64,000 nt of DNA from Blastomyces gilchristii SLH14081 (GCF_000003855.2 NW_003101671.1:31190-95189), one strand, 5' to 3'. Shown: positions 1-11,858, counted from the first letter of the stretch. A program made the numbers and translations. Notes: generated by a model from the sequence alone, not told the origin.

Positions 1-1930
1 TTTTAGATATAAAACAGTTAACTCATTTTATTAGAGAAAGTGACAGTTTTAACATCTTCAATATCTGAATTAACTTTGACTTTGAAACATGATTAAATGC
101 TTCTTTTATATCAATAAAAACTGCAGTTGAGACCAGATCTTCATGCTTTGCTATTTGAATATTATGAATAACTGAGAGAACAGTGTCAATTGCAGAACAC
201 TGTTTTCTATCTCTCATTTATTCACTGAATAAAAGAGAATTACTGATAGAGCTTATAAAAGATAGTTGAGTAGCTATTATCTTTTCTAAAATCTTTTCTA
301 GACAGTTCAATAGAGATATTACTCTATATGACTTAGAAATTGAAGTTTTTCTATTAGATTTTATAAGAATAACTTCAGTGGCTTCTCTTCAGTATTCAGA
401 ATGATATTCATTTTTCAAGAGATTGAAAAAGAGCTCAAAATATTCATTCTTTAAGTAGAAGTATGTATTTTGAATAATTAAGTGATTAATTGACTCAGGC
501 TCTGCAGCAGTTTTGACTGAACTTGAGAAGACAGCTGACTCTAATTCATCTTGAGTAAGATCAGGCCATTCCCAGTCATTTTCATTAATATAGTTGAGAA
601 GTGATATATTCTCTTTCTCTTTCTCTGAATCTGATAAGTTTTGAAAGAGAGTTCTTATAAAAGCTTGACATTTTTTCTCAAAAGAGTTTGCTGTATATGA
701 GTCATTCTGAAACTCATATTCTAAGAATGAAAGTTTTGCTACACTTCTTATTTTAGTATAATTAAAAGCTTTAAAAACTTTCTTTTCTTATACTTCTTTA
801 AGAAATTTATTCCAGCAGTCTGTTTTAGCTCTTGTAATATCTGAAAAATATTCATTTCTGACAGCTTTGAACTCTTTATCAGAAATTATATCATTCTTTC
901 AATCTCTTCTAGTAGTAGTCAATTGTTTTCTTTTAGATGTGATATTCTCATTTCATCAAGATTTTAAATACTCAGAAGACTTTCTCTTTAAAATATTATC
1001 TTTAACACTTGCTAGAATAATAGATGTAATGAGCTTCACTCTATTCTCAAGCATTTCATTTAAGATATCTTGACCAGGATTTCAATATAGCTCACTCTGT
1101 CTTTCAGATTTTAACAGTTTTATGCTTTCTTCAACTGCCTTTCAGTCAGCTTTTTCAAAGTTAAACTAATTAGAGAGAAGAGAGTTTTCACTCATTTATT
1201 CTTCACTCAGTTCAATATTAAATTGAATAATCTTATGACCTGATTCTGATGTCTCATTTAAATCAATAAATCAGTTTACAAGTCTTTTTTTCATTAGATT
1301 TTATGATATGAAGATTAGATCTATAATACATTTCTGTTTCATGTCTTTTCTAAAGAATGTTTGTTAATGGGACTTGTTAACTAAATCTATTAAATGCTTA
1401 AAGATTCATTCAATCAGATTATCAGCTCTTACTGCTCTTTTACATTCTGAATTTCATCAGAAATGATGTGTATTGAAATTTTCTGCAATTATAGAGTTTC
1501 TTGATGAAGTTATGTTCAGAAACTCTCTATTAATTGTTCAGATATTATTATTTTTCTTCAATGACTTTTCATTATAGATATTTATAAGCTGTATAGTATT
1601 AAACTCATTCTCTTTATCTATAATATCACTCATCAGAATATCAAAGTCAGACATGATATTAAATCTTAGATTAAATTAATATCTTGATCTCTTTCTTTCA
1701 TAGATCACTACTCTTGACTTTATCTCAGACTTTTGAGATATAAAGCAGTAGTAGCTTAAATGAGAAATAACATATTTTTACTCAGCATCAAAATTCAGCT
1801 TCTGAAGCAGTATAAAATCAACTTTTTATTTAAATACAATTTGAAGATAAGAATAAATACAATTTGAGTTTCTATTTATATTATTTTGAATAAATGTGAT
1901 TTTTGAAGAGTTTTTAAACTTTTTTGATTA
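1..1930 (-). pseudogene. LINE-T copy 1 ORF2: endonuclease and N-terminal RT, degenerate
   Basis: In life this protein nicks target DNA and reverse-transcribes the element RNA. The reading starts near 1930 with an EEP-type endonuclease: an Asn-Arg-rich start, then VDFILLQKL, where the catalytic Glu of the usual LLQEP motif is Lys (copy 2 keeps Glu). Further on, NFNTHHF corresponds to GDFNTHHP, and a SGHKI motif stands where SDH is expected. RT follows with SKSYRVISLLNCLEK, then MRDRKQCSA and VFIDIKEAFNHVSKS near 23-217. Stops are mostly TGA at expected Trp positions and TAG/TAA at Gln positions. The catalytic YxDD and RNase H parts lie beyond the window edge. Confidence 0.82.
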
Positions 1931-1974
1931 TTTTTGTTATATATTTATACTAAAAGAGAGTAGAGTAGAATCTA

Positions 1975-3546
1975 ATCACTATTATCAGACAGTAGATTAT
2001 AACTATTCTGAAAAGTAGAAATCTCAACTGCTTGTATTATATCTAGTTTATTATCAGAGTCATTTCTCAATTCTCTAATCTTAACAGAAGTTTGAGAATT
2101 CAAATTCTATTTACATTTAGCTGAAGAATTAAAGTTTGAAGATTTAGATAGTTAAGAGTTTCTTCTTTTTAAGCTTACAGTTATGAGTTTACTGATTTAA
2201 CTATTCTCTTCAGTTCTAGATTTACTTTGAGCTTTATCTTTTCTCCAGTTCTTTTGAGTTCTTGAAGTAAATATACATTCTTTTGAGCTAGATGCATGTT
2301 TTTCTTTGCAATTAGAGTATTTAAGCAGAGTATATTGACATATTTCATCTCTTTTTGAGTATGTTTCACATTTATACTCACTAGTTTTGTGATCTCTGAT
2401 ACAGAATGTACATTTTAAGTCTCTGAAATAGAAGATTGTAAAGTATTCATATCTCTGACAGTTTGAATACTGTGTTTGAGCTTTGAGATTCATTCTTAAG
2501 TCTTTGTATTCATGAACTCTCATTTTCAAATCTGCTACTCTTACTTCAGAAATCTTTGACTGTTTAAGTATCTTTATATATACTAGAACAGAGACATTTC
2601 TTCTGCTTTGTCTAAACTCAATTGAATTTAGTTATACAGGCTCTTTTCTCAGTTGAATAGAGTTGTATTCTTCTAATTCATTTTTGAGAAGTAGTATTTC
2701 TTCTTCACAGTCAAAAATCTCAACTGAAATATTATAAAGAATGAATTTGTTCCACTTTTCATCTCTCTCAGATAGAATTATTGTGTTTAATAAAGATTCT
2801 ACTACTGAATTTCAGAGATTCTCATTCTGAATAAGGAATTCTGCACTGAATTCAGACATTGTAGTCAGAATAATAGAGTTTTCAAAGAAGAATGGCTCAA
2901 TTGAAGCTATAACTGATTTTTGAACTTCAATATCAGCTATCAACTGAGAAAAGAACTGCTGATTAATTTCATTTCTAATTCTGAAAATGAGATTTAAGTT
3001 TAGCTTGTTTCTTTGTAAGATATTCTGATTTGAGACTTTGAGAATAAGTCTTCTATTTCTGAAGATTTGAAAGTTTTTCTTCTTTTGTATTTTTTTCTTC
3101 ACTTTTCTATGAATAGAAGTATGAGCATTATTCTTCTCAGTTTTCTCAGGATTTTAAGCATGTTTTAAGATAGCAGGTTTAGAGACAGCAGATTCAGCTG
3201 CTTAAGTATATGTTTTCTTCTGATTTAAAGAAAAAGAAGAAGTAGAAAAAGAGAAAGAAGAGTAAGATAAGAAGTCAGTGATTGTACTAGAAATTTTCAA
3301 TGTTTTTTGAACTGTGTTTGAAATTCTAAGTTTGAACTTGATCATCTTCTGTAGTTATCTAGCCTGAGCATGAAGAATTAACAGAACTTCTTCATTCATC
3401 TTACTCAGATACTGCTTTTCAAGACTCTTGCTTACTTTTTCAAGTTTCTGTATTTCAAGAACTTGTTATTTCTTCATTTCTTCTTTCTTTCTTCTCTTCA
3501 GAATTTCAATCTCAGAAATAGCATTTGAGAAAGCATCTTTTTTCAT
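1975..3546 (-). pseudogene. LINE-T copy 1 ORF1: gag-like nucleic-acid binding protein, degenerate
   Basis: ORF1 proteins of LINEs bind the element RNA and form the RNP. The start is chosen at the ATG at 3546 (MKKDAFSNAISEIEILK), followed by a Lys/Glu-rich stretch likely to form a coiled coil, a Ser-rich stretch near 3240, and a Lys-rich basic stretch near 3100. The C-terminal part near 2200-2480 has a series of Cys-His knuckles of the kind found in I/Tad/jockey ORF1 proteins (CNCQRY, CTFCIRD, SNCKEKH). Several knuckle cysteines read as Tyr or Ser, as G-to-A changes of TGT/TGC would give. Stops are scattered throughout. Confidence 0.75.
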
Positions 3547-5435
3547 ATCAACTCAGTGTATTTTTGAACTCAATATTCTCACTCAATGAAAAGTTGATCA
3601 GACTGTTTTAATTGAGATATATATTGAACTCTTTTGAAAGCTTGATCAGACTACTTCAATTAAGAGGTTTCTAAGTCTGTTTTCAATTGAAAAGTTGGTT
3701 AGACTGTTTCAAAAGAAGAATATAAGACTTTTATATATAAAATATCTGATTTTTTTCACACTACTTCAGTAACTAGGTTAGATTTTTGAAGAGAATCTAA
3801 TAAACTAAAATTGATTTTTGAGATAAATCAATAAAATCTTTATAATCTCTTTCTTGAGATACAGTGAGAAAAAGTATGATATCAATTGATAATAAATCAG
3901 ATAATATGACAGTTTTTGAGAGAAAAACTGACAAAAAATAAGTCAATTTTTTACAGAGAAATTGATTAAAACTATTCAATTTTATTTTAAATCATTCAAT
4001 TCTTCTCACACAACAAGTGTGCAACTCAAATCAGTTAATAAAGAGTATAGAAAAGAATTAAGTATTAATAAAAGCTCTTCAGTCACTGAAAAAGTAATTC
4101 TTACTTAAAAGAATATGAAATTATGACAGAAAACAGCCCTGTTTTCAATTCTTTGTAAGAATATTGTATAAAACTCAGAGAAAAACATCTTACTTTTTTA
4201 AGAGAAGTAAAAAACTATTTCTAAGATCTTTTTTTTTTTTGTATTAACTGCTGCAGAAGAATGAGATAGAAACTGCTAAGATATACACTACTGTATATCT
4301 TCTATCAAGACTTTCTCTCTTCAGAGTCTTGATATTATAGAGAATATAAGTCTGTTTCTATATAATAATATAAATATTGTCAGCAGAATGTAGAGAAACT
4401 GATTATTTATATCTTAAAATAGAAGACTTTGTCAATGATTATATCAATATAGAGTTAATTCTCAAATTCAATAGAAATCTAGTGTTGCTGTTCTCAATCT
4501 CTTACAGAATCTATTGAATATTGAGATATTAAAACTAGATTTAATATATCTCACTGTGCAGGGATTAAAGACTCAGTCAGATCTTGAGATATACTGAATT
4601 TATAGTTGTTGATGTGCTGTTAACTTGTTCTGTTGACTTATTGTTTACTGATTATGTATCAAATACTGTTGCTGAGATATCTTTTTGTATTATTCTGTCA
4701 GGGATGAGCCAGATTGAGAGAAATAGTATGAGAGTGAGACTTGATGTTGATGTCTAGATACACTGAAGACAGACTGTGAAGATTGCACTTCAGAAGTGTC
4801 TGTTGATTATATGCTTGATATTATTGCTGAGGTATCTTTTTGTATTTTTCTGCTGGGGATGAGCCAGATTGAGAGAAATAGTATGAGGGTGAGACTTGGT
4901 GTTGATGTCTAGATACACTGAAGACAGACTGTGAAGGTTGCACTTCAGAAGTGTCTGTTGATTATGTGCTTGATATTATTGCTGAGGTATCTTTTTGTAT
5001 TTTTCTGCTGGGGATGAGCCAGGTTGAGAAGGGCGGTACAAGAGTGGGACTTGGTGTTGGTGTTTTGAAACATCAAAGATGGATAGGGTTTTTGCAGAGA
5101 TCGCTCCTCAGATATCTCCACAACTACAGATTGGGGGTCTTCCAAAATCGAGAAGATTGGCGCATATGGCTAGGTCTCTTCACCTTACAATTTGTATGGC
5201 AATTTGGCCCGGGGTTGTGGTGTGGTAGGGGAGAATGGGGGATAATCCCACACAGGAGTTTCAAACAACGTCTGGTTCATGTTTGGCTGGATAACTCCAC
5301 CACCACATGGGGTATGCAGTCGGCGATGGGGTCAAAATGCTCGTATCATCGAGGGCTTTTCGATGGATCTATCGGCGGGTTCTTATTCGAAGAATCGAGC
5401 GAGTTCGTGGTGGAGCGGTTGAGTCCTTACTGCTT
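3547..5435 (-). promoter_or_regulatory. LINE-T copy 1 5' UTR with promoter-like monomers
   Basis: Non-coding leader of the LINE. The part nearest ORF1 (3547-4650) is AT-rich and strongly mutated. The outer part (about 5040-5420) keeps many CC, GG and CG dinucleotides. Between them lie tandem units of 155 bp. The same layout recurs in copy 2 (33520-34160) and copy 4 (62952-63600), so it belongs to the element and is not a chance neighbour. Position and repetition suggest an internal promoter, as with monomeric 5' UTRs of mouse L1, but no transcription signal is proven. A 163-codon open frame lies on the opposite strand at 4951-5442; I regard it as chance in an unmutated stretch. Confidence 0.6.
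4671..5100. repeat. Tandem 155 bp units in LINE-T 5' UTR
   Basis: Units begin with GCTGAG(A/G)TATC at 4671, 4826 and 4981, exactly 155 bp apart. Units 1 and 2 are nearly identical through their length. Unit 3 matches for about 70 bp and then continues into the unique, GC-richer outer leader. Confidence 0.9.
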
Positions 5436-5699
5436 GGCATAGATGTCTTCACACTGATGTTCTTCAATATCTATGTTTAGTTTCATCATGTAACAGGTGC
5501 AAACATCTTTTAAATCATTGAATTCTGTGAGAAGTCAGGGTTTTAATAAGAGAATACACTGAAGATTATGATATCTTACAACTGAAGATTTTATCATTGT
5601 ATAGTGACATAGACCGCTGTCTATCATGACTTTCATATTATATATATTATCAATCACAAGTAGATACAAGAATCACATTCATTGTCATTTTCTCTTCAA

Positions 5700-6869
5700 A
5701 TTATTATTATCTGATCTCTTCAAGCTTCTATTTATAAATTTGAACAGAAGCTAATCTTTTTCCTGTTTCATCAGAGCATTTTGATAGTTATCTTCTGAAT
5801 CTTCTTCTAATGTAATGTGATTGATATGAACAGGTATTGATTTATTCTTCAAACAAGAAGACACTGATCTTTCTCTCAAGTATGAAGATACATAGGTTGA
5901 TCAGCAGTTGAAAGCAATATGTTCTAATCAGTTACAGTTGATATATACTTCACATTGATGTCAATCAGCAACTTCTTCAGAAGTGATCCCAGGAACTCAG
6001 AAGCCTGTTCAAATGATGAAAACTCTTGCTTATGTATAGATATTTAAGTCTATTCAGTTCATAGCATCTATATCATTGCTGTTACTTCTCTTCAGTGCAG
6101 ATGTACAAGTTGCTGAGATGTAATATCTTCTATCACTATTCTGTATACTCTTAAGCTTGATAAGATGATCATTCAATATTCAGAGCTGTGTGCAGAAATC
6201 TTCATAAGTCTCATCTTCATCTACACTTACAAGAGTCTGCAAGAGTTTGAAAGTTAATGTCTTTTTAAGCATACTAATCTTCATTTGATTCTCTCAAGAT
6301 TTATCACCTACTTCTAGAATCTTGGTGTTAAAGTCAGAAATAACTGTTGTAAGAGAAGTGTTTCTCTGTCAGACACTTTATAATCAATCTAACACTTTCT
6401 GTTACATGACAGTGTCTTAGAACAGAATATCAAGATATTTGATGATGTTGTCAGATGTTCACAACACTGATTTACATGCTTTTATTAATGAATGAAACTT
6501 CTGTTTCACACAATTCTTTAATTGTTCATTGATATACTAATTTTGATTGATTAATAGACTGATGACATCTTCATCTACACTCAGTTTCACAAGCATTTTC
6601 ATTCTTCATAATGAGTAAAGAGTGAGATCAGAAGCATTAAAATATGCAGAAGCATCTAAGTGTTCTTTCAGTGCTTTTATATTTGATTCTGTAGATATTG
6701 AAATTGCATGAGTTTCTTGTTGTGCTAATTATTGAATCTCTTCATATTAACATTATTGAGTTGCATGCATATCAGCTATTTATTGTTGTTGTAATTTCAA
6801 CATTGCTCAGAGTCACTGTGACATCATGTCTATGCTCGCGTTCGAGGGTTTCATATTATTATTAGACAT
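5700..6869 (-). pseudogene. Gyp-B copy 0 gag, degenerate
   Basis: Capsid-type polyprotein of the Ty3/Gypsy element. The ATG at 6867-6869 starts a frame equivalent to MSNDNMKLS in copy 2, followed by a Gln-rich stretch (7-10 Gln codons, several now stops), a long helical capsid-like region, and toward 5900 the CX2CX4HX4C zinc-knuckle region. The frame is broken by TGA, TAG and TAA. It is identified by alignment with the other gag copies in the window. Confidence 0.7.
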
Positions 6870-7124
6870 GATTATATCGATTATCAGATGTGTAATTGTA
6901 TGAATATCTCATACATCTGAGGTCAGAACTCTCAGATCTTTCACTAACATTATCTTTGTAAGATCTTATTGCAGAGCCAGAGCGACTGGCAAGTAAGCTT
7001 CTATCTGGAAACTCAGTGTTCACTTAACTGTTTGACTATTTCTCTATTTCTTACACATTATTACATGTTTGAATATCTCAGTGAGTAATCATTTCTAATA
7101 AGGAGACAATGAATGTTTTTCTAG

Positions 7125-7434
7125 TATAAGAGGCCTACACTGAATAGATCAGTATTATATTGATAGGTCTTATATAACAAAGAGAAAAACATTAGAGAAG
7201 AAAAAGAAAGAGAAAGTGCAAGAATTAGTGATTGAAGTGAATATTTATACATGTATGTAGTGATGTATACAGTGAAGCTTCAGAGCGGAAGAATCTATAC
7301 GCATTCATAGCAGCCGAGAATCGGTGATTGAGAATGGCTGAGAATCGGAGCATATGCATTTGAGAATGAAGAGGTTGAAATCTGTGAAGTGTAATGGAAT
7401 AGTCTATATGATTGATCGGGCGCAGCCTGTCACA
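7125..7434 (-). repeat. Gyp-B copy 0 5' LTR
   Basis: LTR of about 310 bp. In plus orientation it reads TATAAGAGGCCTAC at the left (TGTAAGAGG in other copies) and GCAGCCTGTCACA at the right, i.e. TG...CA ends with one mutated terminus. Confidence 0.85.
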
Positions 7435-9780
7435 AACTGTGAGAACTTTCTTATCTCAGAAGCTCACAGAGTTTTTATAAGATTGAAGCAGATATTTATA
7501 AATACAGTAATACTGTTTTACTTTAATTTCTTACTCTTAATCAGATTAAAGATAGATATCTTCTTCTTTATAATTTCAGAAATAGTCTTATAACTACAGT
7601 TAAATAAGAACTGAGTTTCAGTGATCTTTTTCTCATAGAAGATGCAATCTGTGAAGATTAACTATGACATTTATAATCAGAAGCTTCTTATAATAGTGAA
7701 ATTCTTTCATTACTGATATCACTACTTTGAGAGTCTTGTAACAGTGATTACTGTTAGAACTGATCATGACAGTATATAATAGTTTACTTCAATCAAGACA
7801 CTTTCACAGTGATAGATCTGCTAAGCTCAGAGACTGAGTGAGATCTGATTCAAGATAGAGTATATTAAGAAAACTAAGAACTTGACAGACAGACTCTCTC
7901 ACAGATCTGACTATATTAAGAAGACTAGAATAATAGATACAGAGAGACTAGAGAAGATAGAAAAGCTTCACAGAATGCTCAGACTGAGTGTTACAAAGAG
8001 ATTAACTGAAGAGTCTCTCAATTCTCTGTGAGAGAAGAGAAAGAAGAGACAAAAGAAATCTGTATAACTACTCTCTATAACACTGAGAGTTAACACTCTG
8101 AGAATCTCTGTAAGAATTCTTAAAGAGAGTATCTATAATCTGAAAAGTTTGCAGACTTTAAGAAGTACTGTGAAAAACCTGATATAAGAAAAAACAGAGT
8201 ATAAGTTTTTATAAGATCTTCTGTTCAGATTATCTGAACTGTAACTAAAGAATGAATATACTCAGTATATTCAGAAAGTGCTCACAGCAGAGATTAATTC
8301 TGCAGAATTAAAGAATTGAAAAGACTTAAATAATTTCTTATAAAGAGAGAGTCAGATTTATGTATCTATAAATGAGTTTCTATATATAGAACTTATTAAA
8401 AGATATCATGACTCTTCTCTAATAAGTTATTTTATAGATATTAGAACACATGAGTTATTTATAAGAAAATACTTCAGATCAAAGATATAAGAACTTATAA
8501 AGAATATAGTAAATTCTTATACTATTTATCAGAATTCACAGATAGTGTAGTTCAGATTATATACAGAGCTTACTTCTCTATTCATTCTATAGAAATCTTG
8601 AAAACAGCTAGAAATAAATATTCTTATAAGTCTCTCTGAAAGTAAGAACATATATAATATCTGCTTCAACAGTATGCTAATAATAGTAGATTACTTTATC
8701 AAGATAATATACTTTATACTTACTTATAAGAACTTAAAGTCAAAGAATTTAACTCATATCTTTATTCATAATATAATTTAATTGCATGAATTGCCTGTAA
8801 ATATTATCTCAGATAGAGAATTAATCTTTATAGAGAAGTTCTAATTTAATCTGATAACTATACTAAAGATTTTATAAGATCTAAGTATAGCTTTTCATCA
8901 ATAGACAGATAATTAGATAGAATATCTAATAAGTATATTAAAACAGTATCTGCAGTGCTTTGTTAATTACAATCAGAATAACTGAGTGTATTGATTATTG
9001 CTTATAAAGTTTATATATAACAACTTAAAACATCTTAGTATACATAAAACCTTCTTTGAGATACTTACTGAGACTTATTTATGAATAATCTTAATAAATC
9101 TATAAGAGTACACTATAGAGTGTGATGATATCTGTGAACAGACTGAGAGAATTCAGAATATTCAGAAGAAAGCCTGTGAATTCTTGAGAAAGATATAAGA
9201 GTATTAGAAGAGATACTATGACTTCAAGCATATTATAAAGAGTTTTAAGAAAGATAATAAAGTCTGACTGAGTGTAGAACATATTATTATATAGAGATCT
9301 AGTAAGAAGCTGAATCTCTTACAGACAGAGTTTTAAAAAATTATAAAGAAAATTAGCTTATAGTTCTATAAATTAAAACTGTTATCTGAGTTATAAATAT
9401 ATAATATTTTTTATATCTCTTTACTCTGTGAATATAAGGAATTCTCAGAAGAGAACTCTATGACTTATTACTCTATTTATAAAGTACTAGAGAGTGAAAG
9501 AAAATATCAGATTAAAGAGATCATTAACTCAGAGAAGTGAGATCATGAGCTTTGATTCAAGATTCAGTGATAAGAGTATTCTGATAAGATGAATATGTTC
9601 ATTTAAGAATTATCTGAGTAGATAAGATATCTGCAGAAGCTGAGACATAACTTTTATACTAGAAATTCTGATAAGTTAGAATAATATAATTTTCACTAAG
9701 AATCTAATTATAATAAAAATATTAACACTATTATTTATAAACTCTAGTCTATAAGATAATAAGTTTCTACTGAGATGAAC
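7435..9780 (+). pseudogene. Gyp-A copy 1 pol remnant: RNase H, integrase, chromodomain-like tail
   Basis: The fragment opens inside RNase H with FIRLKQIF and a later INYDIYNQKLLIIVKFF, matching the usual NYDIYDKELLAIVKAF. Around 8620-8850 an integrase core reads MLIIVDYFIKI ... IISDRELIFIEKF, equivalent to VDRFSKMAHF ... ISDRGxxFTSxFW. Near 9370-9420 LKLLSELxIYNIFYISLL matches the conserved LELPPxxRIHPVFHVSLL box, followed near 9480-9640 by YKVLESERKYQIKEI and a Trp-rich stretch resembling a chromodomain. Chromodomains tether integration to heterochromatin. Many stops and a missing N-terminus leave no function. Confidence 0.8.
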
Positions 9781-9859
9781 AGTCTGTGATGTATATAAAG
9801 AGAAGAAGAAATCATATTCTTATTTAAGCTAAAAAAATAAAGAGAATAAAAACAGAGTC

Positions 9860-11250
9860 ATGAACACAATTTAGAGATTAATAACAAAAAAATAAAGAAA
9901 ACTCTCACTTATATTCTTAATATCTGTAACACTTAATTTCTTCATAACTATTAATTCTTCTCTTCAAAGAAGTAGAGAGTATTATATCTGTGATACAGAT
10001 AATTATTTCATTTGATACAAAGACTGTCAGAAATGCACAGACTTCAGAGAAGCTGAATATCAGAGTATACACAGTTGCAGCAGAATCTTAAGAGCTGATT
10101 ATCTGTATATATAATCAGATATTTCTCACAAAGCTATGTCTGCTCTCTCAGTTATGCTAAAGTATTCAGTCTGAAAATAATTGAGATGTAGAGAGAGAAC
10201 TTATCTGTTCAGACTAACTTATATTATAAATTTATAATATTCACATTGTCTTGATTATCTGAATTTTACAGGTACTTAGAAACTTATCTCTCATTGATAA
10301 TAAGATTGTAAAAATGCACTGCAGTGTGAGAACTGTTGATAGAAAATCTAGACATATTTGTATATACCTGGTCAGAGATTGCACAGGCAGAGAGAGAATG
10401 ATCATAGACTCACAGAGTCATAGAAGACACTGACAGCAATGAGAGCTTTACAGAAACTGTCAGCTAGAATCTGTAAGAAATTACTTATAGAGAGACTTAT
10501 AGCAAAGAGTGAGACTATACTACTTAAAGTCAGAGACTAATCTGAGAGAGGTACAGAGTTAGCTGCTGATCTGAAGATCAGATGCAGGCTGAGAGAGATG
10601 AAGATACTGTTGTAAGTAATAATGTCTCTGCTTCATCAACTGATAAAAAGTAATCAGAGAAGTTACAGAGATACTTATAAAAAGCTCAGCAGTAATTAAA
10701 CATTATTTACAAAGATATTGAAATTGAAAAAAAATTTTATTCTTAAGAAGTTCTTGAATTGATATACAGACATTGTTAGAAACACTCTCTCTCTATTATC
10801 TGAGTGAAAACACTTCACAGATGAATCAGAATACTCACAGTTTATAAAAATAAGAGCTTTTATTCAAAAAGAAAAAAGAAGATGAGATTTTATAGAAAGA
10901 TTTAAGATATTTATACTACTCTAGAGAGATGTGTTTATACTGTAAGTAATTCTATAAAACAGTCAGATTACTCTAGTATATAAAGAGTGATTATAAATTA
11001 CAGATCTGAATCTTTCTATATAATTATAAAGAGTGATTATAGATTACAGATATCTTGATTCTACAATTCTATAGAGTTAGTGAAAGAATGAAAAATTCCT
11101 CACAATTCTACAGTGTTAAAGAATGATGAGTCATGAGAATAAGTGAAAGATTAACTTGTGAATACTTCTCTTTAATAAGAGTAATCTTATAGAGAGTGAT
11201 TCATCTGTGAGATGAATCTGTGTAATAATCATATAAGAATCTCATAAAAA
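9860..11250 (+). pseudogene. Gyp-A copy 1 extra 3' ORF (ORF3), Cys-rich, unknown function
   Basis: A single frame starting at ATG 9860 (MNTI) runs about 460 codons between pol and the 3' LTR. Stops fall where Trp or Gln is plausible. The first 90 codons contain a Cys-rich cluster (YYICDTDN, KDCQKCTDFREAEY, HSCSR), a basic Arg/Lys stretch follows (LSARICKKLLIERL), and the end is Trp-rich by inference from TGA positions. The same frame, with the same stops and many conserved residues, is present in Gyp-A copy 2 at 24622 down to about 23250 (there GTG for ATG, and one shift near 23745). I do not recognise the domain. It could be an accessory protein or a captured zinc-finger fragment. Confidence 0.55.
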
Positions 11251-11524
11251 TAATTGAGAGTTAACTGAAATTCTTCTGTATGAAAGATGTGAGATAAATC
11301 TGTATAATAGTCAGAGAAGAATCTGTAGATTATAAAGAATCTCATAGAATAAGAAACTGAGTGACAGACTCTTTTCTCTTTATAATAATAAGAGATTTTT
11401 TCTCACTGAGGGTTTTTTTATAGATGTAAAGAGTTTTTAGTGAGTATCACTACAGTGCTGAGCTGATTCTATGAAGTCACTCAGTGAAAGACTTCACAGA
11501 TGAAGTCTTAGAGAGAAGAGAGTA

Positions 11525-11782
11525 TGTAAGAAATCTCACTTCTCATGAATTCTTTATCTCTATTTCTATCTCTTATATAATCAATAGGGTTAGCAGCCCT
11601 TGACTACATACAACTATATAGACTGAAGTTTGGAAATACTATTCACAACTCAGCTTGAATGCTATTATACATTTGATTTCTACATTTTATCTTTCTACTG
11701 CAAATACTTCTAGTAGTTAACAGTATATATCACGCCAAGCTGCAAACACCTGAATAATCACCTGCGAGTACTTATTCCTACA
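11525..11782 (+). repeat. Gyp-A copy 1 3' LTR
   Basis: 258 bp, TGTAAGAAATCTCACTTCTC to CTTATTCCTACA. It has the same length as both LTRs of Gyp-A copy 2, in the opposite orientation to them. Confidence 0.92.
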
Positions 11783-11858
11783 TGAGATCAGTCAAATTGA
11801 TAATAAGACTATCAAAAAATCTGGTCCTGGTCTCAGACACGGTCACACAGTCAGTCTA
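11783..11858 (+). mobile_element. hAT-M MITE fragment (right end)
   Basis: 76 bp matching the last part of the 505 bp hAT-M unit, ending CACGGTCACACAGTCAGTCTA. It is cut on the left by the Gyp-A copy 1 LTR. Confidence 0.8.

Larger units (their letters stand above)
1..5435 (-). mobile_element. LINE-T copy 1, Tad1-like non-LTR retrotransposon (3' end outside window)
   Basis: Minus-strand LINE running off the left edge. In element order it has a 5' UTR (about 5435 to 3547), ORF1 (3546 to about 1975) and the 5' two thirds of ORF2 (about 1930 to 1: endonuclease, then RT). Family assignment rests on the EEP endonuclease motif, RT motifs and CCHC-rich ORF1, plus RNase H seen in the other copies. 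The Tad1 clade is my best guess for a fungal LINE with this domain set. All frames are broken by transitions. The 5' end is set by alignment to copies 2 and 4, which share a GC-richer start near a GAGCGG motif. About 14 bases between 5422 and 5435 match neither this LINE nor the flanking Gyp-B. Confidence 0.88.
5436..7434 (-). mobile_element. Gyp-B copy 0: 5' LTR, gag and protease part, truncated
   Basis: Minus-strand Gyp-B fragment. Its 5' LTR is at the right (7125-7434), the gag frame begins at the ATG at 6869 and runs left, and homology ends at about 5436 against the LINE 5' end. Sequence and order match the intact copies at 13869-19608 and 35909-42189. The base after the LTR (7435) continues directly as Gyp-A internal sequence, so this element had inserted into Gyp-A copy 1. 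LINE-T copy 1 then probably inserted into this element. The pol half would lie beyond the left edge of the window if it survives. Confidence 0.85.
7435..11782 (+). mobile_element. Gyp-A copy 1: 3' half of a Ty3/Gypsy element
   Basis: Plus-strand element cut at its left by Gyp-B copy 0. It retains the RNase H end of pol, integrase, a chromodomain-like tail, an additional downstream frame, and the 3' LTR (11525-11782, 258 bp). It aligns along its length with the full minus-strand copy at 22698-29949. The order RT-RNase H-integrase defines Ty3/Gypsy. The right LTR end abuts a hAT-M fragment at its internal TGAGATC. Confidence 0.87.

Noticed and set aside
4951..5442. 163-codon open frame on the plus strand
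   Set aside because: It lies antisense in the LINE 5' UTR, is not preserved as an open frame in copies 2 and 4, and is open mainly because this stretch is less mutated.
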